The notes: generated by a model not told the origin, from the letters alone. A DNA stretch of 64,000 bases from Micromonospora sp. WMMA1363 (GCF_030345795.1 NZ_JAUALB010000001.1:4084001-4148000); one strand, 5' to 3'. Counted from the stretch's first letter, positions 29,927-39,138 are shown. A program made the numbers and translations.

Positions 29927-29960
29927 TTGCAAGTAACCTACGGCGTCGTAACCTATTGGC
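29927..29960 (+). promoter_or_regulatory. Promoter for the hemolysin III family gene (leaderless)
   Basis: -35 TTGCAA (29927-29932), 16-base spacer, -10 TAACCT (29949-29954), then six bases to the GTG at 29961. GTAACCTA occurs twice (29933-29940 and 29948-29955), a 15-base-spaced direct repeat that could bind a regulator. Confidence 0.65.
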
Positions 29961-30638
29961 GTGACCACCTCCGCACCGCTTCGTCTCAAGCCGGTCGACA
30001 TCGGCAAGCCGCGAATGCGCGGCTGGCTGCACACCTACGCCTTCTTCGTCGCCGCCGTCTGCGGGATCGTGCTCTGCTCGATCGCCGCCACCCGACCCGG
30101 CTGGTCACCGTTGGTGAGCTGCCTCATCTACAGCCTCACGGTCTGCGGCCTCTTCGGCACCAGCGCCCTGTACCACCGTCGGGTGTGGTCCGAGCACGGC
30201 TACCAGATCATGCGCCGGATGGACCACTCGATGATCTTCGTGTTCATCGCCGGCACGTACACCCCGTTCTGCCTCCTCCTGCTGGAACCTCGGCCCGCGA
30301 CCGTCATGCTGTCGCTGGTGTGGGGTGGCGCGCTGGGCGGCGTGGCACTCAAGCTCGTCTGGCCGCACGCCCCGCGTTGGGTCTCCGCGCCGCTCTACCT
30401 GGCACTCGGCTGGGTGTCGGTGGCGATGCTGCCGGACATCCTCCGGGTGGGCGGGGTCACCGCCCTGGTTCTGCTGATCGTCGGTGGGGCGATCTACAGC
30501 GTCGGGGCCGTCTTCTACGCGCTGCGCCGACCGAACCCGTGGCCCACGGTCTTCGGGCACCACGAGTTCTTCCACGCCTGCACCCTGGTCGCCGCGATCT
30601 GCCACCACATCGCGATCTATTTCGCCCTCTTCGCCTGA
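29961..30638 (+). CDS. trhA: Hemolysin III / PAQR family membrane protein (TrhA-like)
   Basis: 225 aa with seven hydrophobic segments. The family metal-site residues are present: SALYHRRVW near residue 75 and the closing HHEFFHACTLVAAICHH pattern, plus MRRMDHSMIFVFIAGTYTPF in the third segment (H and D). These proteins share the PAQR fold and are linked to membrane fluidity or fatty-acid homeostasis in bacteria; haemolytic activity is not implied. GTG start appears leaderless. Confidence 0.92.
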   Translation: MTTSAPLRLKPVDIGKPRMRGWLHTYAFFVAAVCGIVLCSIAATRPGWSPLVSCLIYSLTVCGLFGTSALYHRRVWSEHGYQIMRRMDHSMIFVFIAGTYTPFCLLLLEPRPATVMLSLVWGGALGGVALKLVWPHAPRWVSAPLYLALGWVSVAMLPDILRVGGVTALVLLIVGGAIYSVGAVFYALRRPNPWPTVFGHHEFFHACTLVAAICHHIAIYFALFA

Positions 30639-30755
30639 GTGGGCCCGGCGCCCCTCGGCGACCACCCGGCGTTCCGGTCACCGCGGTCATCGGTGTGGTG
30701 GCGGCAGCGTCGGCTTGCCTAGGCGGTGGGATCGCCAATCGGGCAAGCTGGTGAC

Positions 30756-31292
30756 ATGACGGACGCGTACGCCCAGGACCGCACTCTGGTGTTGCTCCGG
30801 CACGCGAAGGCGGATCCGCCCGGCGACGGGCCGGACGTGGAACGACCGCTGGCACCGCGGGGGCGGGCCGACGCGGCGGCGGCCGGCGGGTGGCTCGCCA
30901 GGCACGCACTGCTGCCGGACGTGGTGATCTGCTCGGTCGCCCGGCGTACCCGGGAGACCTGGCACAACGTGGCGATCGGCATGACCGGGGCACCGCCGGA
31001 GAACGGCTCCGCCGGCCCGGCGCCCGCCGTCCACTATGAGACGGACGCGTACGCGGCACACCCCGAGGATCTGCTGGCGCTGCTCCGACGGGTCGGGCCC
31101 GACGCCCGGACGGTGCTGCTGATCGCCCACAATCCTGGCATCTCACTACTGTCGGCGCTGCTCGCCCCGGAGCGGGAAGATCAGGACGGGCTGCGCACCA
31201 GCGACGTCGTGGTGCACAGGACGGCCGTCGGCTGGGAGGAGTTGGCCGGCCGTTCGACCGTCATCACCGCATGGCACACCGCACGCGGCTGA
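30756..31292 (+). CDS. sixA: SixA-type histidine phosphatase
   Basis: 178 aa. Catalytic motif LVLLRHAKADPP (R-H near residues 15-16), then RPLAPRGRADAAAAGGWLA with the conserved Arg, the SVARRTRETW segment and the second catalytic His in VLLIAHNPGIS. This order is typical of the SixA branch of the phosphoglycerate mutase-like superfamily, which dephosphorylates phospho-His or small phosphoesters. ATG 30756 lies 7 bases after CAAGCT and may be leaderless. Substrate unknown. Confidence 0.88.
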   Translation: MTDAYAQDRTLVLLRHAKADPPGDGPDVERPLAPRGRADAAAAGGWLARHALLPDVVICSVARRTRETWHNVAIGMTGAPPENGSAGPAPAVHYETDAYAAHPEDLLALLRRVGPDARTVLLIAHNPGISLLSALLAPEREDQDGLRTSDVVVHRTAVGWEELAGRSTVITAWHTARG

Positions 31293-31320
31293 GCCACGCA
31301 CCGGGCAATGCGTGGCTCAG
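31289..31320. terminator. Bidirectional 12-bp terminator hairpin
   Basis: CTGAGCCACGCA (31289-31300), eight-base loop, TGCGTGGCTCAG (31309-31320), perfect. It overlaps the sixA stop codon and lies just past the convergent membrane gene (stop at 31338). Confidence 0.75.
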
Positions 31321-31337
31321 TCGCTGCCGTACGGGAC

Positions 31338-31607
31338 TCAGGAGGGTGGCGCCGTGGGTGGCGGCGGGTCGGGCGGCGGCGGCATCATCGCGGTCGGGTG
31401 CGACAGCCGGTTCTCCTCGACGATCAGCGTCCGCGCCCGCTTGCGCCGGTCCTGCCAGAACCACAGCGTGGTGAGCAGTACGGCAAGCCCGGCCAGGATG
31501 AAGACCCAGCCGACCGCGCGCAGATCCACCCACCACACGTTGGCCCGGATGGCGAAGGTCAAGATCGCGCCGATGGCGATCAGGAAGATTCCGCTACCAA
31601 TGCCCAT
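31338..31607 (-). CDS. Small two-helix membrane protein (DUF6458-like)
   Basis: 89 aa, starting MGIGSGIFLIAIGAILTFAI. Two hydrophobic helices at about 3-21 and 31-50 (VGWVFILAGLAVLLTTLWFW), joined by ANVWWVDLRA. A basic RDRRKRAR-like turn and a Pro-rich cytoplasmic tail (PPPPDPPPPTAPPS) follow. The pattern matches a small actinobacterial membrane family often labelled DUF6458. The open frame extends upstream, but ATG 31607 gives the family start. Function unknown. Confidence 0.8.
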   Translation of the reverse strand: MGIGSGIFLIAIGAILTFAIRANVWWVDLRAVGWVFILAGLAVLLTTLWFWQDRRKRARTLIVEENRLSHPTAMMPPPPDPPPPTAPPS

Positions 31608-31885
31608 GTGCGCTGCACTCCCCCGTGCGGTTGCTCCGGGCGTGCTCTGACTAACCCCGCGACGATTACCCACCGCCAGCCCGGGCTACCCAACCCGCGG
31701 GCCGGGAGACACCGCAACCCGATTCGCCACCTCTGCTCGCGCGCCGGAAAACCCGCAACCTGTCCACACGCCCTTTGTGTTGCTTGAACACCAGAAACGG
31801 TATGAACCGGCACGTTGATTGAAACAGCCCAGAACAGGCAGGGCGGGTGGTCGGACGACACACCTCGGAGCCGACTGGACAGCGC

Positions 31886-31916
31886 GACGGCCGACGGGTG
31901 CAGCCCGCCGGCCGTC
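31886..31916 (-). terminator. Hairpin downstream of fadE
   Basis: Arms 31886-31898 and 31904-31916 pair at 12 of 13 positions with a five-base loop, 45 bases after the fadE stop. The rest of the 31608-31961 gap shows no gene. Confidence 0.65.
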
Positions 31917-31961
31917 GTCATGCCGGGTTCGCCCGGGATCAGCCGTCCATCGCCGTACGGA

Positions 31962-33818
31962 TCAGAAGGCCTCTTCCGGGAGGTCCATCACGTCCAGGTC
32001 GACGTTCTCGATGATCCGCCGATCGGCACCGATACGGGGCAGCACCTCGCGGGCGAAGAACCGGGCTGCGGCCACCTTTCCGGTGTAGAACGCCTTGTCG
32101 GCTGCGGAGACCTCGCCGGTGAGCGCCGTCAGGGCCACGTCGGCCTGCTTCTGCAGCAGCCAGCCGACGACCAGGTCACCCACCGCCAGCAGGAACCGAC
32201 GGCTGCTCAGGCCAACCTTGTACAGCGCCCGGGCGTCGCCGCCCTGCGCCTCGCCCAGCCAGCCGGTCATTACGCCGAGGATGCTCTGGATCTCGGCGAG
32301 CGCCTTGCCGAGCGCCTGCCGCTCCTCCTTGAGCTGGCCGTTGCCGCCCTCGGTGGTGATGAACTCCTGGATCTCGGCGGCGACCGTCATCAGGGCCTTG
32401 CCGTTGTCCCGGACGATCTTCCGGAAGATCAGGTCGAGGCTCTGGATCGCCGTGGTGCCCTCGTACAGGGTATCGATCTTGGCGTCCCGAACGTACTGCT
32501 CAAGCGGGTAGTCCTGGAGGAACCCGGAGCCACCGAAGGTCTGCAGCGACTCGTGGCCGAGCAGCTCGTACGCCCGCTCCGAGCCGACACCCTTGACCAG
32601 CGGGAGCAGCAGGTCGTTGACCCGCTTGGCGAGCTTGGTGGCCCGCTCGTCGCCGGCGGCTTCGGCGATGGCGACCTTGTCCTGCCAGGTGGCGGTGTAG
32701 CAGACCAGCGCCCGCAGTCCCTCGGCGTAGGACTTCTGCAGCAGCAGCGAGCGGCGTACGTCCGGGTGGTGGGTGATGGCGACCCGCGGCGCGGTCTTGT
32801 CGGCCAGCTGGGTCAGGTCGGCACCCTGCACCCGGTTCTTGGCGTACTCGAGCGCGTTCAGGTAACCGGTGGAGAGCGTGGCGATCGCCTTCGTACCGAC
32901 CATCATCCGGGCATACTCGATGATCATGAACATCTGGCGGATGCCGTCGTGCCTCTCACCCAACAGCCAGCCCCTGGCCGGCACGCCATGCTCACCGAAG
33001 GTGAGCTCGCAGGTGTTCGAGACCTTCAGGCCCATCTTGTGCTCGACGTTGGTAGTGAAGACGCCGTTACGCTCGCCCAGCTCGCCGGTCTCCTCGTCGA
33101 AGTGGAACTTCGGAACGACGAAGAGCGAGAGACCCTTGGTGCCCGGGCCACCCGCGCCCTCGACACCGACCGGCCGGGCCAGCACATAGTGGACGATGTT
33201 GTCGCTCAGATCATGCTCGCCGGAGGTGATGAAGCGCTTGACCCCCTCGATGTGCCACGAGCCATCCGACTGCGGGATGGCGCGGGCGCGGCCGGCGCCG
33301 ACATCCGAACCGGCATCCGGCTCGGTCAGCACCATCGTGGAGCCCCACTGCTTGTCGATGAAGAGCTTGGCCCACCTCTTCTGCTGCTCGGTGCCCTCGA
33401 CGTGCAGCACGTGCGCGAAGGAAGGGCCGGAGGCGTACATCCAGACCGGGGCGTTGGCCCCGAGCACCAGCTCGGCGAGGGACCACCAGAGTGCGCGAGG
33501 GGCATTGCTACCCTCCAGCGCCTCGGGCAGGTCCAGCCGCCAGAACTCCGAGTCCATGAACGCCTGGTACGACTTCTTGAAGGACTCGGGCAGCGGCGCG
33601 GTGTAGGTCTCCGGGTCGAAAACCGGCGGGTTGCGGTCGCTGTCCGTGTAGCTGGCGGCGAGGTCCTCGCGAGCCAGGCGGTCGACCTCGGAGAGGAAGC
33701 TGCGGGCGGTGTCGACGTCCAGCTCCGTATACGGCGCCTGGCCGAACGTCCGGTCCGCCCCGAAGACCTCGAACAGGTTGAACTCGAGGTCCCGAAGGTT
33801 GCTCTTGTAGTGGGTCAT
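31962..33818 (-). CDS. fadE: Acyl-CoA dehydrogenase (FadE-type, long form)
   Basis: 618 aa, the length of the long mycobacterial FadE class rather than the usual 380-400 aa. An N-terminal extension ([20 protein letters not shown]) precedes the dehydrogenase core with [18 protein letters not shown] and [14 protein letters not shown] (FAD and substrate loops). The mid/C-terminal helical domain has [20 protein letters not shown] and [21 protein letters not shown] further C-terminal domain ends it. Predicted to oxidise fatty acyl-CoA to enoyl-CoA. A GTTAC...GTAAC dyad overlaps the promoter region, suggesting control by a TetR-like fatty-acid regulator encoded elsewhere. Confidence 0.92.
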   Translation of the reverse strand: MTHYKSNLRDLEFNLFEVFGADRTFGQAPYTELDVDTARSFLSEVDRLAREDLAASYTDSDRNPPVFDPETYTAPLPESFKKSYQAFMDSEFWRLDLPEALEGSNAPRALWWSLAELVLGANAPVWMYASGPSFAHVLHVEGTEQQKRWAKLFIDKQWGSTMVLTEPDAGSDVGAGRARAIPQSDGSWHIEGVKRFITSGEHDLSDNIVHYVLARPVGVEGAGGPGTKGLSLFVVPKFHFDEETGELGERNGVFTTNVEHKMGLKVSNTCELTFGEHGVPARGWLLGERHDGIRQMFMIIEYARMMVGTKAIATLSTGYLNALEYAKNRVQGADLTQLADKTAPRVAITHHPDVRRSLLLQKSYAEGLRALVCYTATWQDKVAIAEAAGDERATKLAKRVNDLLLPLVKGVGSERAYELLGHESLQTFGGSGFLQDYPLEQYVRDAKIDTLYEGTTAIQSLDLIFRKIVRDNGKALMTVAAEIQEFITTEGGNGQLKEERQALGKALAEIQSILGVMTGWLGEAQGGDARALYKVGLSSRRFLLAVGDLVVGWLLQKQADVALTALTGEVSAADKAFYTGKVAAARFFAREVLPRIGADRRIIENVDLDVMDLPEEAF

Positions 33819-33844
33819 GCTCGCTGGCCCCGCTTCCGGACAGT

Positions 33845-33860
33845 GTTACCGATCAGTAAC
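33845..33860 (-). promoter_or_regulatory. Operator-like dyad GTTACCGATCAGTAAC before fadE
   Basis: A 16-base near-palindrome centred on GATC, 27 bases upstream of the fadE start. TAATAC lies just upstream on the minus strand as a good -10. A repressor bound here would sit immediately downstream of the transcription start. TetR-type operators in fatty-acid genes have similar size and symmetry; the regulator is not in this window. Confidence 0.6.
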
Positions 33861-33979
33861 CACGACTGTATTACTCGCGGGTAGGCAACGACAAGCCGGT
33901 GGCTGAAGTGACAGCGATTACACACTTTCCGTTCAGGTGCCAGGCACGAACCGCATCGAGACGACGGCGGCCCGGCGAA

Positions 33980-35107
33980 TCACCCCTCGGCGGCGCCGAC
34001 CTCCCAGCTCGGCACGGGAGTGGTGACCCCACTTCGGGCACCCATGTACTCCATCAGCACGAGCGCGATGTCGTCGTCGAGTCGGTCATGCACCCACTCG
34101 ACCAGGGCAGTCTCCAGCGACGCCAACCCGTCGGCGACCGTGCCGTGGCCGAGGAGCCGCCAGGCGCGGTCCGCCGTCGGAAAAAACTCACCGTCCCGCC
34201 GGGCCTCGCCGAGCCCATCGGTGAACAGCAGGAGCCGGTCGCCGGGCTCCAACCGCTCGACCCGGGGTCGGACCACCGGCATGAACCCCAGCGGCGGCGC
34301 CGGCGCCGGCGGCTCGAGCGGGATGACCGCACCGCGCCGCAGCAACAGCGGGGACGGATGCCCGCAGTTGACGATCGTCAGGGTGCCGCCCCGCTCCTCG
34401 ATCAGCGCCGCCGTCACGAAGTCCTCGTCGCCCACGCTACGGGCCACCGCCCGGTCCAGGTCGGCGACGACTGCCCGCAGGTCGGCCCGCTCATACGCCA
34501 CATGCCGGTACGAGCCCAGCACGATGCTCGCCAGCCGGACCGCGTCCAGGCCCTTGCCGCGGACGTCGCCGATGATTATGCGTACGCCATACGGGGTGTC
34601 GAGCGCCTCGTACAGATCCCCGCCGATCTCGGCAGTAGCGGTGGACGAGATGTAGCGGGCCGCGACCGCCAGGGAACCCACCTGCGGACCGAGCGGACGG
34701 AGCACCGCCTGCTGGGCGACCGCCGCGAGCTTCACCAGCTCCGTGATCCGCTCAGCCTGCCGCTGCCGTACCGCCGCTGTGGTCGCGGCGAGCGCGGTAC
34801 CCAGTGCGACGCCGGCAACCGCTACCGCGGTGGAGATTGAGACGGTCTGCTCGCCCAACGCGAAGGTCGTGCCGAGGACGATGGCCGCGGCACCCACACC
34901 CAGCACGATCCGCCACGACGCCAAGGCGGCGGCCAGGAACGGCGCGGCGACCAGGAGAGAGATGTAGTTCGCGCCCCGGCCGTCCGCCAGCTCCGCGCCG
35001 GACACGAGTGCGAGCAGGACGAGGGCCGCGCCGAGGCCGGCGCGGGATCCGGGACTCAGCGGGCCACGGCCCGGCTGGAACGCGTGTGTGGGTACGAGGG
35101 ACAGCAT
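33980..35107 (-). CDS. Membrane SpoIIE-type PP2C phosphatase
   Basis: About 375 aa. The N-terminal third has four to five hydrophobic helices (VLLALVSG, YISLLVAAPFLAAALASW, GVGAAAIVLGTTFALG, VAVAGVALGTALAATT). A PP2C/SpoIIE catalytic domain (about 135-360) follows with the metal-binding motifs TAEIGGDLYEAL, IIIGDVRGKGLDAV, NCGHPSPLLLRRG, LLLFTDGLGEARR and DDIALVLMEY. Such proteins dephosphorylate anti-sigma-factor antagonists and so switch stress or developmental sigma factors. No partner kinase or antagonist is adjacent. ATG 35107 (MLSLVPTHAFQPG) is preferred over the longer frame from 35167. Confidence 0.88.
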   Translation of the reverse strand: MLSLVPTHAFQPGRGPLSPGSRAGLGAALVLLALVSGAELADGRGANYISLLVAAPFLAAALASWRIVLGVGAAAIVLGTTFALGEQTVSISTAVAVAGVALGTALAATTAAVRQRQAERITELVKLAAVAQQAVLRPLGPQVGSLAVAARYISSTATAEIGGDLYEALDTPYGVRIIIGDVRGKGLDAVRLASIVLGSYRHVAYERADLRAVVADLDRAVARSVGDEDFVTAALIEERGGTLTIVNCGHPSPLLLRRGAVIPLEPPAPAPPLGFMPVVRPRVERLEPGDRLLLFTDGLGEARRDGEFFPTADRAWRLLGHGTVADGLASLETALVEWVHDRLDDDIALVLMEYMGARSGVTTPVPSWEVGAAEG

Positions 35108-35206
35108 GCCTGATGGACATGAACAGGTGAATGAACCTGGCCCGACGTCCGACTCGGATCTGGCCACGCAGCCCGCGCCGACCGCCCGATCACCGCCGGC
35201 ACCGGC

Positions 35207-35872
35207 TCAGCCGAGGACCTCGTACCGAACCTCGACGTGCCCCGCGTCCACCGGGGCGATCGTGGCGAACGCGGCGCGGGACAGGTCCAGGCACCGCCCA
35301 GCGACGAACGGGCCCCGGTCGTTGATGCGAACCGTCACCGACTTGCCGGTGGCCGGGTTGGTCACCCGCACCCGGGTGTCGAACGGCAGCGTCTTGTGCG
35401 CGGCCGTCATCGCCGCTGGGTCGAAGTACTCGCCGTTGGCGGTGAGCTGCCCCTCTGAATAGAAGGAGGCACCGCAGGAGCCGCTCGTCACGACCGTTCG
35501 GGGCGCACTCGACGTCTTCGCGGCGGTTGGCGTCGGCGCGGCGGTTGACGTCTTCGCGGCGGTGGACGTCGGGGCGGTGGTACGCGGCTTGCTCCGAGAC
35601 GGGGCCCACGCCGACCGGCTGACCGCCGGGCTCGGGGTCAGGCTCGGCGACACGCTGGCGCCCGGCGGCGCGGCCGGCGAGCTGGCCCCGGCGCCGCTCG
35701 TCACCTCGGTCGGGGTCAGATCAACCGCGACGGGCCGCTCGGGCTCGGCGCCGGGGGCCAGCTGGACGATGCCGACGGTGCCGCCCGCCGCGAGCGCCAC
35801 ACCAAGAGCCGCGGTGGCCGCGATACCGGTCGGGGAGGAGAACCTACGGGTACGCGCGTGCCTGCCAGCCAC
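35207..35872 (-). CDS. RlpA-like secreted protein with double-psi beta-barrel
   Basis: 221 aa from GTG 35872 behind AAAGGA. A basic N-terminus, a hydrophobic signal or anchor helix (about 15-40), a Ser/Thr/Pro/Ala linker with the repeats [18 protein letters not shown], and a C-terminal RlpA/DPBB domain ([55 protein letters not shown]). RlpA proteins are murein lytic transglycosylases or their inactive relatives; the catalytic Asp candidate is in NDRGP. Predicted to act in cell-wall remodelling. A good promoter lies at 35912-35941. No c-di-AMP riboswitch was found in the leader. Confidence 0.87.
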   Translation of the reverse strand: MAGRHARTRRFSSPTGIAATAALGVALAAGGTVGIVQLAPGAEPERPVAVDLTPTEVTSGAGASSPAAPPGASVSPSLTPSPAVSRSAWAPSRSKPRTTAPTSTAAKTSTAAPTPTAAKTSSAPRTVVTSGSCGASFYSEGQLTANGEYFDPAAMTAAHKTLPFDTRVRVTNPATGKSVTVRINDRGPFVAGRCLDLSRAAFATIAPVDAGHVEVRYEVLG

Positions 35873-35911
35873 CGGACCGGTCCTTTCGTCCTCTGAACAA
35901 ACCGGATCGGA

Positions 35912-35941
35912 CCATAACGAGAGAGCCACTTCGGAAGTCAA
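35912..35941 (-). promoter_or_regulatory. Sigma-70-type promoter of the RlpA-like gene
   Basis: On the minus strand TTGACT (35936-35941), 18-base spacer and TTATGG (35912-35917), about 40 bases before the GTG start. Confidence 0.6.
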
Positions 35942-36057
35942 CCTGATCATGGTGATATATCCGTGGTTGTGGTGAAACGTGTGACCGATCATCCAATCCG
36001 AGGTGGCCCGGCCGACCCACAGCCGGTCCCAACACCCGGTGCCGCAGGATGGGAGAC

Positions 36058-36609
36058 ATGCACGCGGAGCTGGGCAGGCGCCTCACCGAGCTGATCCGCT
36101 GGATCGATCCCGGCCCCGGCGCCAGCCACCTGGTCAGCGACGTCTCCGGCTGGTGGCGCGACCCGGCAGTGCTGGCCGGTCTCGGGCCAGCGCTGGTGGA
36201 CCGGTTCCGGGAGACCCGACCCACCGTGGTCGTCTCCCCGGCCGTCACCGGGTACCTGCTCGGCCCCCTCGCCGCGACCGCGCTCGGCGTCGGCTTCGTC
36301 GCCGCCCACAAGCCGGGCGACGGCCGGCTACCCGCCGGTGCGCTGACCTGGGCACAGAGCCCGCCGGACTTCCGCGACCGTCGAGTCGACCTCGCCGTCC
36401 ACGACCGGCACCTCGGGCCGGGCGACCGGGTGCTGGTGGTTGACGACTGGGTGGCAACCGGAGCCCAGGTGCGCGCCCTCTACGAAATCTGTGCGGCGCG
36501 AGGCGCCGAGGCGGTCGGCACCTCGACCATCGTGGCGGGCTGCCCGCCGCAGGTCGCCGCCGAGCTGCGGATCCGGGGCCTGCTCACCGGTGCCGACCTC
36601 ACCGGGTAA
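36058..36609 (+). CDS. Phosphoribosyltransferase-family protein
   Basis: 183 aa. It has the type I PRTase fold: [20 protein letters not shown] (loop after the first strand), [14 protein letters not shown], and the PRPP motif [17 protein letters not shown] with the two Asp residues. This resembles adenine PRTase-like proteins, but the flexible and hood regions are not close enough to name the base. ATG 36058 is chosen because CAGGAT lies 7 bases upstream (leaderless); ATG 36049 adds three residues. Likely a purine or pyrimidine salvage enzyme. Confidence 0.78.
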   Translation: MHAELGRRLTELIRWIDPGPGASHLVSDVSGWWRDPAVLAGLGPALVDRFRETRPTVVVSPAVTGYLLGPLAATALGVGFVAAHKPGDGRLPAGALTWAQSPPDFRDRRVDLAVHDRHLGPGDRVLVVDDWVATGAQVRALYEICAARGAEAVGTSTIVAGCPPQVAAELRIRGLLTGADLTG

Positions 36610-36657
36610 CGGGGGCGCCGACGGACGACGACGGCGACACCACCGGGCACCTCGTCA

Positions 36658-36675
36658 CCTGAGGTACGCCTCAGG
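36658..36675. terminator. Compact hairpin with TACG tetraloop between convergent genes
   Basis: CCTGAGG (36658-36664), TACG, CCTCAGG (36669-36675). It overlaps the end of the minus-strand oxidoreductase gene and lies 48 bases past the plus-strand PRTase stop. Confidence 0.5.
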
Positions 36676-37552
36676 CGCGGCGCAGCTCGGGCAGGAGACG
36701 GGCGGCCACGTCCACCAAGACCGCCTCGTCACCCGCATACCAGCTGCTGGCACGGGGCCAGTGGGTGACCACGTCGGTAAATCCCAACGCGGCGGCGTGC
36801 GCCACCTGCTCGGCGAAGAAGTCGGCGCTGCGCAGCGAGAAGACCGGCGCGGAGTCGAGGGAGAGATACCGGTCCAGCGTGGCCGGGTCCCGTCCCGTCG
36901 TGGCCAGCGTCTTGTCCATCCGCGCCGCCAGCTCGGCGACGCCGTTCCACCAGGACGCAAGATCATCACCGCCGGAGCCGGTGGTGACCCAGCCCTGACC
37001 GAGGCGCGCGACGAGGCGCATCGAGCGCGGCCCGTTGGCGGCCACCACGAACGGCACCCGCGGGGTCTGCACACACCCCGGGTTGTTGCGCGCGTCCACG
37101 GCGGTGAACCAGTCACCGCGCCAGGTCGTTCCGTCCTCGCGCAGCACCAGGTCGAGCAGCTCGACGAACTCAGCGAACCGGTCCACCCGCTGGCGCGGCG
37201 GCAGGGTCTCCCCGCCCAGCACGGCGGCGTCGAACCCAATTCCGCCCGCGCCGACGCCGAGCAGGAGCCGCCCGCCGGACACATCATCGAGGGCGGTTAT
37301 CTGCCGGACGAAGGCCGCCGGGTGCCGGAAGTTCGGCGAGGCGACCAGCGTGCCGAGCCGGATCCGACGGGTCACGGTCGCCGCCGCGGTGAGGGTGATC
37401 ATGGAGTCGAACCACGGCCCGTCGACCAGATCCCGCCAGCCGAGGTGGTCGTACGTCCAAGCATGGTCGAAGCCCCACTCGTCCGCCTGCCGCCAGCGGC
37501 GCTGCGACTCGGGCCAACGCTGGTCGGGGAGAATGACGACTCCGATTCGCAT
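36671..37552 (-). CDS. LLM-class (F420/FMN) oxidoreductase
   Basis: 293 aa. Luciferase-like monooxygenase fold: MRIGVVILPDQRWPES, GFDHAWTYDHLGWRD, RIRLGTLVASPNFRHPAA, QITALDDVSGGRLLLGVGAG and FVVAANGPRSMRLVARLGQG. The DHLGWR and GVGAGG segments are typical of the F420-dependent subset in actinobacteria. Cytoplasmic. Substrate unknown. ATG 37552 gives the standard start. The neighbours do not form a pathway with it. Confidence 0.88.
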   Translation of the reverse strand: MRIGVVILPDQRWPESQRRWRQADEWGFDHAWTYDHLGWRDLVDGPWFDSMITLTAAATVTRRIRLGTLVASPNFRHPAAFVRQITALDDVSGGRLLLGVGAGGIGFDAAVLGGETLPPRQRVDRFAEFVELLDLVLREDGTTWRGDWFTAVDARNNPGCVQTPRVPFVVAANGPRSMRLVARLGQGWVTTGSGGDDLASWWNGVAELAARMDKTLATTGRDPATLDRYLSLDSAPVFSLRSADFFAEQVAHAAALGFTDVVTHWPRASSWYAGDEAVLVDVAARLLPELRRA

Positions 37553-37841
37553 GGCTGCCAGCGTACGGCCCGCCGGCCAACACCGATTAGCACCCACCTG
37601 ATAGCCGAGGTTCCTTGACGCACCAGACGGCGACCCAGGACGCCCGCGACTGGAGGAGATTCAGCCGGAAGTGCAGCATTTCAACACGCATACACCCCGA
37701 GGCACGCCGCCTGAAATATGGCGAAATGGGACTTTAGGTTGCGGCAACGACAACAAGGTCCGACCGTCCCCGCCGGGCCCTTCGATTCCGCCCAATCAGC
37801 ACAGAGCGTCGCGATACCTCGACGGCGGCATTACCCGCCAT

Positions 37842-37861
37842 GGTCAGGTGCTAGCCTGACC
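37842..37861. promoter_or_regulatory. Dyad GGTCAGG-TGCTAG-CCTGACC
   Basis: Perfect 7-bp arms with a six-base centre, about 85 bases before the ATG at 37946 in an unusually AT-rich stretch (about 37670-37930). TAGCCT inside could be a -10 box. Operator or small hairpin; the 37553-37945 gap shows no gene. Confidence 0.45.
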
Positions 37862-37945
37862 GCGCTTCCCAGCGGGTCAGCCAAGGACATTCCCTTGCAG
37901 CGGAATGCTGCCTCATCTCACCCCACAAATGAGAACGGGATAGAC

Positions 37946-38082
37946 ATGGACGTTGCCACCATCGATAGGAGCCGACGCGGGCCGCGACAGTCCCCGGCCG
38001 AGATTCCACCTCGAGGCCGCCGCCGCCTCGTCGAGGTCGCGGTCCGAATGCGTGGCGCGTTCCGCTACGCCTGCCGGCCCTG
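37946..38082 (+). pseudogene. Out-of-frame N-terminal part of the mannosyltransferase
   Basis: From ATG 37946 (MDVATIDRSRRGPRQ) the reading runs to FRYA at about 38070 and then becomes CRPWWATRPSAWSG. One base shift gives the expected LPALVGYATVRMVGLF and joins the main ORF. The N-terminal 40 residues are basic and precede the first membrane helix as in related proteins. One missing base at about 38069-38071 explains this, either a real mutation or a sequence error. Confidence 0.55.
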
Positions 38083-39138
38083 GTGGGCTACGCGACCGTC
38101 CGCATGGTCGGGCTGTTCACCCTCTACCTCTGGGCCCGCGAGACGGGCCAGCGTCCCGGTCAACTCTTGGCCGCGTACGACGGCGTGTGGTATCTCGGCA
38201 TCGCCCGCGACGGGTACGACGCGTTCGACACGCTCCAGAGCAATATGGCGTTCTTCCCGCTCTATCCCGGCCTGACCGCTGCGGTGGAAGCGGTGTCTCC
38301 GCTGCAGCACCGTAACTCGGCACTGCTCGTCGGGTGGCTGGCGGCGGGCGTAGCGGCCTGGGGCCTACTCGCCGTCGGCAACCATCTGTACGGCCGCCGC
38401 GCCGGGGTGGCCCTCGCAGTCCTGTGGGGTGTGCTGCCGCACTCGGTGGTGCAGCTGATGGCCTACAGCGAAGCCCTGTTCACCGCGCTGGCGGCTTGGT
38501 CGCTGTATGCCCTGTTGCGCAGCAACTGGCTCACCGCAGCGATGCTGTGTCTCCTCGCCGGCCTGACCCGACCGACCGGGACTTCGTTGATAGCGGCTGT
38601 CGGGCTTGCTGCGCTGGTCACAATCATCCGGCGGCGGGATGGCTGGCAGCCGTGGGTGGCGATTGTACTGGCGCCGCTGGGCTGGCTCGGCTACATCACG
38701 TGGGTCGGCTGGCGGACTGGCCGACCTGACGGCTGGTTCTATATTCAAGACGCGGGTTGGGGGTCGCGCTTCGACTTCGGGGTGGACACCGTCGAGCGCG
38801 CACAGCAGGTGCTCGGCCGCCCATCCGCGCTGGAACTCTACACGGTGACCGTGGTTTCACTGCTGGCGATCATGTTGTTCTTCCTAGCGGTGCTGGACCG
38901 GCAGCCCTGGCCCCTGCTGCTGTACAGCGGCGCGCTACTCCTGACCACGCTGGGCGCTGCTGGCTACTACCATTCCAAGGCGCGATTCCTGCTCCCCGCG
39001 TTCCCGCTCTTGTTGCCGGCCGCCCGAGCGCTGGCGCTGGCCGGCTGGGCCCGGGCGGTGTGCGTGCTGACCGCCCTCGCTGCCATCTCCGCCTTCTTCG
39101 GCGGCTATCTGATGCTGATCTGGGGCTACTCGCCGTAA
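38083..39138 (+). CDS. Membrane mannosyltransferase (PIG-V-like), N-terminus frameshifted
   Basis: 351 aa from a GTG at 38083 lacking a ribosome site. Around nine hydrophobic helices. Early loop with YDGVWYLGIARDGYDAFDTL (the D-x-x-W-Y-x-x-I-A-x-x-G-Y pattern of GPI mannosyltransferase-II-like GT-C proteins), then NMAFFPLYPGL, LAGLTRPTGTSL and ARFLLPAFPLLLPAARAL. GT-C enzymes use polyprenyl-phosphate sugars on the outer membrane face. The true start is probably ATG 37946 in another frame, so this copy may be inactive or the sequence may contain an error. Acceptor unknown; mannosylation of lipids or proteins is inferred. Confidence 0.78.
   Translation: MGYATVRMVGLFTLYLWARETGQRPGQLLAAYDGVWYLGIARDGYDAFDTLQSNMAFFPLYPGLTAAVEAVSPLQHRNSALLVGWLAAGVAAWGLLAVGNHLYGRRAGVALAVLWGVLPHSVVQLMAYSEALFTALAAWSLYALLRSNWLTAAMLCLLAGLTRPTGTSLIAAVGLAALVTIIRRRDGWQPWVAIVLAPLGWLGYITWVGWRTGRPDGWFYIQDAGWGSRFDFGVDTVERAQQVLGRPSALELYTVTVVSLLAIMLFFLAVLDRQPWPLLLYSGALLLTTLGAAGYYHSKARFLLPAFPLLLPAARALALAGWARAVCVLTALAAISAFFGGYLMLIWGYSP

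Noticed and set aside
31815..33884. 689-residue plus-strand open frame over fadE
   Set aside because: Antisense to a clear acyl-CoA dehydrogenase.
35873..36050. c-di-AMP (ydaO) riboswitch in the RlpA-like leader
   Set aside because: Such riboswitches precede some actinobacterial wall hydrolases, but the leader is only about 30-40 bases after the best promoter and lacks the conserved core.
38061..38082. Programmed -1 frameshift in the mannosyltransferase
   Set aside because: No X-XXY-YYZ slippery heptamer is present at the shift, so mutation or sequence error is more likely.
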